From the NCBI GenBank assembly GCA_026387135.1, contig JAPLMH010000121.1, positions 1 through 10,264 on the forward strand: DNA of 10,264 nucleotides. Direction: 5' to 3'. The DNA is from Candidatus Omnitrophota bacterium (GTDB lineage: Bacteria > Omnitrophota > Gorgyraeia > 2-01-FULL-45-10). This document shows, in pieces, positions 7,901 through 10,264 of the stretch (positions are counted from its first letter, which is position 1; each line of letters opens with the position of its first letter). Below the pieces are notes generated by a model. It was not told the DNA's origin. It saw only the letters and a program-made list of their open reading frames with translations, and made no database searches. Position numbers and translations under genes: made by a program.

Positions 7901-8227
7901 ATGACTAATAGGGTAGGCCAGGGGCGCGTCGATGTAGAGGAAGGCAATGCTTTGAGATTGATAGGTATGCTCAATATGGCGTTCCTCGCCTCACAGATCC
8001 CAGATAACGTTCCGCCCGATGAAATAAAGAGCCAATATAGTGCGCTGATAGCCATTATCGAGAAGCAGTGTAATGAGATAATGGCCGATGCGAAGCCGCT
8101 TTCTGATGTGATCGAATATACCGCCAACGGTATTTGGATAAAACTGCCTCACGCCGCGCAGGTCCCGGTAGACAAGATAGACGAATATTACCGCCTCACG
8201 ATCACTCAGCTGGAACAGTCCGCGTAA
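4082..8227 (+). CDS. Giant multidomain protein, C-terminal part (repeat array, GHKL ATPase, second methyltransferase)
   Basis: The nominal start is GTG at 4082, but the frame is open back to 3995 and the residues before GTG continue a protein repeat. No start codon sits at a proper distance from the only good Shine-Dalgarno sequence (GGAGGG, 4058-4063). The product is thus probably made as a -1 continuation of the upstream frame. Domains, counting from GTG: repeats 1-280; a helical segment about 321-385 that looks faintly like a sigma-region-4 helix-turn-helix; a long polar linker about 390-560; the GSGTRV linker 561-602; a GHKL ATPase domain 623-781; a class I methyltransferase 807-1008; an unknown helical region about 1040-1158; and an unknown C-terminal region about 1190-1381. 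Short QPPAA-type linkers separate the last four. No signal peptide or membrane segment is apparent, so a cytoplasmic location is likely. The overall function is unknown. Confidence 0.85.
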   Translation: MAQVLWRNGIDPAKIGIVRERPKPKDRNEWIAYFKALIAKLPAGTPPTMKNIAKAASGEHSSGTLINSMRIYFITAQDIGLQIRKHNPPKTRDQWIAYIKEIADTLPEDVSPTRQNISAASDGKLTNNLLTKAMQYHAISFEDAGMARGHALPKSRKEWLEWFKNAIATLPTGIEPIPQNIVRYSSDALTPHGIYKILYKHGISYEEAGMVRENEAPRSRQEWVDVITTLRLHLDAGVEPTLNNIASSSNGRFGANNLRGAISYHLISYKELGIVRERRSCEDFLSLSQRGVTKEWANIGGRRVPIAGKVEPEPSDLAAQSEMRVNIQREIEALLEQEREIAFLIMDYFEGGGELIDVQSLPSVINIPLEDITRTLNILREKLKGEDSLTVDTPTAGKAAARENKNGQNGLLGMLGVAGDGKDTNENNENQTPDKQDIQTGHDQSPSLMINVATTNVAAENSKPATNTPVRKDSEDKNWPITNAAKLNLPTSNSALPNSVRCDLPSLIIGVSLPQETSSVNSTWHGQPRLTDGEMQQPPPTAASEPPAAGDGATQSSQKKVVAPRPARDGETSKKGPLEPGSGTRVHFKSDPDKMGEPSQRAAQDARENGMPTESIPGTTATDVIIYQSEKIEDKNILPWGSFNRMMYMLVRDGYIAQEEAQIEIMPGGKDIFSYFFEEAYVNALESLKIQWKPKQFDKKGEIGFRAVLRNGKLWISMHDNGTGITLKNMISAQRNRPVTGRGTFLHDMGVKAASIGWRLVVDNQKDTHGAIVSLVIPSKKATQPPAAGKARDGVVQNDVPPKTTASYLPRSSKFVTQVHGSPYLTTTAYGIIVENLGKVLPENAKILDLMTGCHTYLPDDKKPAEVAGLGLNSEEMSLNTVLNGNFMVQDLNENPVLSQNWDGHFDVVQIVAGMAYLEHFSRVFASAVKASKPGGVLFIAYDDTYDPEEATDQWKAMDVDLKVQSIIEALKTCKDLCDIKHVREEYSDPGFVNSHHILDIITAHVTVTPPATDKTDEVSSKGPFPVTPAPEGNARPALRIDQRKLTRTLTHIATIDELVVRWRDGVMETLKSNDSEKLMKFARNLVIEQNCAQMATNPMAELLYSNRYAARLFLIKEACSHGDKQLIDGVKLLLTFIDHAPTKADVEKIVLQSASPTTAQDSDKNGDGDRFPEAQPPAADGITAQNVPDIENLLQMLSDMVPVKSKQDEMKYYRIRYDATKIPKGSPAEDLLKLYCERVLPMYMRGKDRIKLVASDGKGQSLISVECFNDKGMTNRVGQGRVDVEEGNALRLIGMLNMAFLASQIPDNVPPDEIKSQYSALIAIIEKQCNEIMADAKPLSDVIEYTANGIWIKLPHAAQVPVDKIDEYYRLTITQLEQSA
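5410..5607 (-). CDS. Possible nested antisense small membrane protein (65 aa, two hydrophobic segments)
   Basis: Read from the ATG at 5607 down to TGA at 5410, the product starts MIKLGKSQRTELGKALFDVG. Two hydrophobic segments follow (around LSFAALVIGQFL and VFVAGLLFSAATFVVATLII), and it ends KEGD. A charged N-terminus with ELGK...D..K followed by two membrane helices is, from memory, the layout of small membrane proteins common in candidate-phylum and archaeal genomes (DUF6722-like). The + strand reading of the same bases is low-complexity linker. This suggests the minus frame was the original coding frame. A near-consensus promoter lies just upstream and would give a leaderless transcript. 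There is no Shine-Dalgarno sequence and no visible terminator. The frame is also open up to an ATG at 5703, giving 97 aa. It may be a live gene, a captured relic, or coincidence. Confidence 0.4.
   Translation of the reverse strand: MIKLGKSQRTELGKALFDVGKLSFAALVIGQFLSSESFRTGVFVAGLLFSAATFVVATLIIKEGD
5615..5643 (-). promoter_or_regulatory. Promoter candidate for the nested antisense gene
   Basis: On the minus strand there is a perfect -35 TTGACA (5643-5638), a 17-nt spacer, an extended -10 TGG (5623-5621) and the -10 TAAACT (5620-5615). The ATG begins 8 nt after the last base of the -10 box, the usual distance to a transcription start, so the mRNA would be leaderless. The -10 lies within the near-palindrome GGTAAACTTACC. 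Confidence 0.4.
5717..5761 (+). repeat. Short PPAAGDGA linker, copy a
   Basis: It encodes PPAAGDGATQSSQKK directly before the longer linker at 5762. The core CCGCCCGCCGCCGG is shared with nearby copies and is much richer in G+C than the flanking domain sequence. Confidence 0.65.
5762..5887 (+). repeat. Interdomain linker copy 4 (42 codons)
   Basis: It encodes VVAPRPARDGETSKKGPLEP followed by GSGTRVHFK...MGEPSQRA. The same linker appears at 891-1016. Here it leads into the GHKL ATPase domain. Confidence 0.85.
5948..6424 (+). other. Domain: GHKL-type ATPase (histidine kinase / Hsp90 / MutL fold)
   Basis: The three nucleotide-binding boxes are visible in the right order and spacing. The N box is EEAYVNALES (residues 678-687 of the downstream frame), with the Glu and Asn that handle Mg2+ and ATP. 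The G1 box is DNGTGI (720-725). A G2-like box is GRGTFLHDMGVKA (741-753). It ends with a strand GAIVSLVIP, as in HATPase_c domains. The three motifs support ATP binding. No phosphoacceptor His domain (H box) is evident before it, so an ordinary histidine kinase is not supported. An anti-sigma-type kinase or ATP-driven switch is possible. Confidence 0.75.
6431..6487 (+). repeat. Short QPPAAG linker, copy b
   Basis: It encodes QPPAAGKARDGVVQNDVPP, joining the GHKL domain to the second methyltransferase. It shares the PPAAG core and the later G-x-x-Q-N pattern with the copies at 5717 and 7607. Confidence 0.65.
6500..7105 (+). other. Domain: class I SAM-dependent methyltransferase (LDLMxxxxxxLP type)
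   Basis: Motif I reads ILDLMTGCHTYLP (6620-6658). It is followed by AGLGLNSEEMSLN, a VQDLNENP acidic loop, FDVVQIVAGMAYLEH, and the motif preceding strand 5, KPGGVLFIAYDD. From memory, a family of stand-alone methyltransferases has motif I as LDLMSSWVSHLP with a following GLGMN...E.L..N and VQDLN, a close match along the length. In this family the Gly-rich motif I is replaced by LM(S/T)xxxxxLP, so the departure from GxGxG is normal. The substrate is unknown. This stretch is visibly more A+T rich than the linkers on either side, which suggests a separate origin. Confidence 0.75.
7106..7180 (+). repeat. Short TPPATDK linker, copy c
   Basis: It encodes TPPATDKTDEVSSKGPFPV and then TPAPEG. It combines a diverged PPAAG core with an SSKGP element like the KKGPLEP part of the long linker. 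It joins the second methyltransferase to an unknown helical region (about 7200-7555). Confidence 0.5.
7607..7645 (+). repeat. Short QPPAADG linker, copy d
   Basis: It encodes QPPAADGITAQNV and precedes the last unknown domain (about 7650-8224). That domain has alternating helices and strands ending in QLEQSA, with no family recognised. Confidence 0.6.
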
Positions 8228-8232
8228 ATGCT

Positions 8233-8300
8233 GCTTTTAAAAGCCACTTTAATTGCAAAGCACACATTTAAAGAAAATGCTTGATTTCTTTAAAAGCATT
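8233..8300. promoter_or_regulatory. Nested inverted repeats upstream of fic (possible operators)
   Basis: Three symmetrical elements lie in this gap. The first is a perfect 12-bp palindrome GCTTTTAAAAGC (8233-8244). The second is a 10-bp inverted repeat TTTAAAGAAA / TTTCTTTAAA (8267-8276 and 8285-8294) with an 8-nt centre. The third is a 7-bp repeat AATGCTT / AAGCATT (8276-8282 and 8294-8300). The second and third overlap the -35 box and spacer of the fic promoter, the usual place for repressor binding. The stems are A+T rich with no T-tract, so they are not read as terminators. Confidence 0.4.
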
Positions 8301-8309
8301 GGGTATACT
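8281..8309 (+). promoter_or_regulatory. Sigma-70-type promoter of fic
   Basis: TTGATT (8281-8286) is followed by a 17-nt spacer and TATACT (8304-8309), each one or two bases from consensus. Transcription would start near 8316, about 20 nt before the ATG. This makes the Fic gene an independent unit rather than part of the giant-gene transcript. Confidence 0.6.
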
Positions 8310-8335
8310 TAATGTAACCATTAAGAGGGGTTGAG

Positions 8336-9496
8336 ATGGATATAAACAGGTTCAGGGATAGCACGGCCGGTAAGGCAATAAGGACGGAGCGCGGGTATAA
8401 CGCGTTTGTGCCTAGTTCATTGCCGCCGTCAATTGATTATGACAAAGAGATCGTGGGGCTATTGTCAGAAGCTGATATCGCTCTTGGCAATCTATCCGGT
8501 ATAGGCGCGCTACTGCCCAATCCGGATTTATTGATTACTCCGTACGTTAAAAGGGAAGCTGTCCTAAGCTCCAGCATAGAAGGTACGCAGGCCTCTCTTT
8601 CCGATCTTTTTTATTTTGAGGCAGCCAACAAGGATGAGCGCAAAAAAGAAGCTAAAGAGACGGATGTAGTAGAAGTTCTTAACTACGCAAAGGCCATGAA
8701 TTATGGTCTGAAAAAATTGAAAGAACTTCCGCTTTGTCTCATGATTATAAGGGAGATTCATAAAGAACTGATGCGCGGGGTCAGAGGAGAGCACCTAACA
8801 CCCGGTGAATTCAGGCGCAGCCAAAATTGGATAGGGCCGGCAGGCTGCACATTGAACAATGCGTCTTTTGTCCCTCCACCTGTTCACGAAATGCACCAGG
8901 CTCTGGATAATTTTGAAAAATTTTTACATGACAAGGAAAGTTTTCCCGGACTTGTTCAATGCGCTGTGATCCATTATCAGTTTGAGGCGATACATCCATT
9001 CCTGGATGGAAATGGCAGAGTTGGCCGGCTATTAGTCACTTTGTTTTTATGTGAAAGAGAATATCTCGTTTACCCGCTTCTTTATTTAAGCGCTTTCTTC
9101 GAAAAGTACCGAAACGAATATTATGAAAGATTGCTGGCTGTCAGCGAAAAAGGCGAGTGGCAGGCCTGGATAAAATTCTTTTTACGGGCTGTTGCGCATC
9201 AGGCAAAGGACGCGATCGATAATTCTAAAATAATCCTATCGCTTCTCGACAGATATAGAAAAACGCTTCGTGATAAGAAAAGTTCAATGTACGCCGTGAG
9301 TTTACTCGAAGAAATATTTTTGAATCCGTTTGTTACGATACCTTATGCCGCAAGAAAACTTAAAACATCGTATCCTACAGCTAAAGCCGCGGTTGACAAG
9401 CTGATGGCATGCGGTATTTTGTCGGAAGTATCTGATAGGCGGTGGGGCAAAGTATACAGGGCCCAGGAGCTGTTAAGCCTCTTAGAAAGAAGATAG
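8336..9496 (+). CDS. fic: Fic family protein adenylyltransferase (class II, self-inhibited)
   Basis: The 386-residue protein has a perfect Fic motif HPFLDGNGRVGR (residues 220-231). It carries the catalytic His220, the metal-binding Asp224 and the Asn/Arg residues that hold ATP phosphates. Such proteins typically transfer AMP from ATP to a Ser, Thr or Tyr of a target protein in the cytoplasm. An inhibitory helix motif S-x-x-x-E-G (SSSIEG, Ser78 to Gly83) sits before the core, so Glu82 should block the ATP gamma-phosphate site. That places the protein in class II, which needs no separate antitoxin, and none is seen next to it. The Fic/DOC N-terminal region covers about 1-115, and a flap-like segment with GPAGCTLNN lies at 167-175. 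Residues about 332-380 resemble a winged helix (TSYPTAKAAVDKLMACGIL). Length and layout match Shewanella SoFic-like proteins. The ATG at 8336 is supported by AAGAGGGG (8323-8330) five bases upstream. Confidence 0.95.
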   Translation: MDINRFRDSTAGKAIRTERGYNAFVPSSLPPSIDYDKEIVGLLSEADIALGNLSGIGALLPNPDLLITPYVKREAVLSSSIEGTQASLSDLFYFEAANKDERKKEAKETDVVEVLNYAKAMNYGLKKLKELPLCLMIIREIHKELMRGVRGEHLTPGEFRRSQNWIGPAGCTLNNASFVPPPVHEMHQALDNFEKFLHDKESFPGLVQCAVIHYQFEAIHPFLDGNGRVGRLLVTLFLCEREYLVYPLLYLSAFFEKYRNEYYERLLAVSEKGEWQAWIKFFLRAVAHQAKDAIDNSKIILSLLDRYRKTLRDKKSSMYAVSLLEEIFLNPFVTIPYAARKLKTSYPTAKAAVDKLMACGILSEVSDRRWGKVYRAQELLSLLERR

Positions 9497-9497
9497 G

Positions 9498-9527
9498 TTC
9501 CCTCGTCGCTTTGCTCCTCGCAATGAC
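9498..9527 (-). repeat. Dispersed intergenic repeat of the GTCATTGCGAGGAGC family
   Basis: On the minus strand the sequence begins GTCATTGCGAGGAGCAAAGC and continues GACGAGGGAA. Near-identical short elements (typically GTCATTGCGAGGAGCGAAGC then GACGAAGCAATC) are known to me as abundant intergenic repeats in many unrelated bacterial genomes. Only one copy, lacking the usual GCAATC end, is present here, starting two bases after the fic stop codon. Confidence 0.65.
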
Positions 9528-9545
9528 TCCCTTCACCACATTAAA

Positions 9546-9574
9546 TTGACCTCATAGGATAATATTGATATAAT
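9546..9574 (+). promoter_or_regulatory. Strong sigma-70-type promoter of prfB
   Basis: TTGACC (9546-9551), a 17-nt spacer and a perfect TATAAT (9569-9574). The predicted start is near 9581, giving a leader of about 20 nt before the ATG. The purine-rich AAGAAGAG stretch (9589-9598) serves as ribosome binding site. Confidence 0.75.
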
Positions 9575-9602
9575 CATAAAACTATAAGAAAGAAGAGAAC
9601 TG

Positions 9603-10264
9603 ATGCTGGACGAGATAAAAGAAGAATTGAAGAAGACGGAGGGGAAGCTAAAGACCCTCAGAGGCTATCTTTGACGTAGATTCAAAGCTAGGGCGCATAG
9701 CATCTTTGGAAAAGGAGATCGCCCAAGAAGGATTCTGGAATAACCAGGAGCGGTCTCAAAACGCGGTAAAAGAACTTAAGAATTTGAAGCTCGCGGCAGA
9801 ACCATATCTAAAGATAGAAGAAGGCGTCAGGGGCATACGGGATATATTAGAGATAGCCGGAGCCGAAGATACGGAATCATTAGAGCATTTTAAGAAGGAC
9901 CTCGCGAATCTAAGCCGTAAAGCCGATGATCTCGAATTCAAAACACTCCTCAACGAAGAGACCGATGTAAATAACGCTATCCTCAGCGTCAATGCCGGAG
10001 CCGGCGGCACGGAGGCATGCGACTGGGCGGCGATGATACTTCGGATGTATACGATGTGGGCCGAGAGCAAAGGCTATAAAATTACATGGCTCGATCAGAT
10101 CCATGGTGAGGAGGCGGGCATAAAGAGCGCCACTCTTCTCATAGCCGGAGATTATGCCTATGGTTACCTTAAGGCGGAGACCGGAGTGCACCGCCTTGTG
10201 AGGATCTCTCCGTTCGATTCCAACAAAAGACGGCACACCTCATTCGCGTCGGTCGACGTTATAC
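9603..10264 (+). CDS. prfB: Peptide chain release factor 2 (RF2), N-terminal 220 residues; +1 frameshift required; runs off window
   Basis: RF2 binds the ribosomal A site at UGA and UAA and triggers release of the finished protein. The ATG at 9603 opens 23 codons ending at an in-frame TGA (9672-9674). Reading resumes in the +1 frame at GAC (9673) and stays open to the window edge. After the shift the protein has a coiled helical domain 1 (about 24-110). The conserved domain 2 start is AGAGGTEACDWAAMILRMY. The SPF tripeptide that reads the stop codon is at 202-204 (10207-10215), within RISPFDSNKRRHTSFASV, matching E. coli RF2 205-207. SPF rather than PxT separates RF2 from RF1. The GGQ catalytic loop and C-terminus lie beyond the right edge. 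The N-terminal helix and downstream length fit the usual 365-residue protein. Confidence 0.95.
9660..9675 (+). promoter_or_regulatory. prfB programmed +1 frameshift site
   Basis: The sequence AGAGGC TAT CTT TGA C carries the conserved CTT TGA C slip site (9669-9675), with an internal Shine-Dalgarno-like AGAGG three bases before CTT. This is the classic autoregulatory device: when RF2 is scarce, ribosomes pause at UGA and slip +1 on CUU to make more RF2. The internal Shine-Dalgarno sequence is weaker than the AGGGGG of E. coli. Confidence 0.95.

Noticed and set aside
8233..8244. GCTTTTAAAAGC as an intrinsic terminator of the giant gene.
   Set aside because: The palindrome has no loop to spare, is A+T rich and is not followed by a T-tract. 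It fits a protein-binding site better.
9756..10236. Two minus-strand open frames at the right end.
   Set aside because: They are opposite the well-conserved RF2 coding sequence, have serine/arginine-rich shadow composition and show no domain or promoter.
1..10264. CRISPR array, tRNA or rRNA genes, or insertion sequence.
   Set aside because: No evenly spaced direct repeats with unique spacers, no cloverleaf or rRNA signature sequences, and no transposase-like frame were seen on either strand.

Overview
The window looks like a piece of a Candidatus Omnitrophota (former OP3) or similar candidate-phylum genome. The basis is recollection plus style: a giant mosaic protein whose unrelated domains are joined by recurring proline/alanine/glycine-rich linkers, mixed base composition, and a short interspersed repeat of the GTCATTGCGAGGAGC type. 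No rRNA or marker gene here proves this, so it is an inference.

Layout. Positions 1-8227 are occupied on the + strand by two very long reading frames (3-4037 and 4082-8227). I think they are two halves of one gene. The first frame is already open at the left edge, where it encodes the tail of a linker, so its true start lies outside the window. At the junction, a protein repeat begins in the first frame and finishes in the -1 frame. The overlap holds a sequence of X XXY YYZ form (AAAGGGA), a 6-nt spacer and a perfect 8-bp hairpin. This is either a programmed -1 frameshift or a deletion of about 25 nt. A fused product would cover about 2,741 residues within the window. Recognisable modules in order are: a class I methyltransferase, unknown regions including a possible degenerate transglutaminase-like fold, a run of 64-65-residue repeats, a long linker, a GHKL ATPase domain, a second methyltransferase, and two unknown C-terminal regions. 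The combination suggests a large modification or signalling protein of unknown purpose.

Inside the long linker of the second half, the opposite strand (5607 to 5410) encodes a convincing 65-residue two-helix membrane protein. It is preceded by a near-consensus promoter (TTGACA, 17 nt, TGG-TAAACT) placed so that the transcript would begin at the ATG. This may be a nested antisense gene, or a small gene captured into a linker.

Positions 8228-8335 hold a sigma-70-type promoter with overlapping inverted repeats. They precede a complete class II Fic family AMP-transferase gene (8336-9496) with a C-terminal winged-helix-like segment. Positions 9497-9602 hold one dispersed-repeat copy and a strong promoter for prfB. 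That gene (release factor 2) begins at 9603, carries the classic autoregulatory +1 frameshift site, and runs off the right edge. Fic and RF2 are each driven from their own promoter and are probably functionally unrelated to the giant gene.
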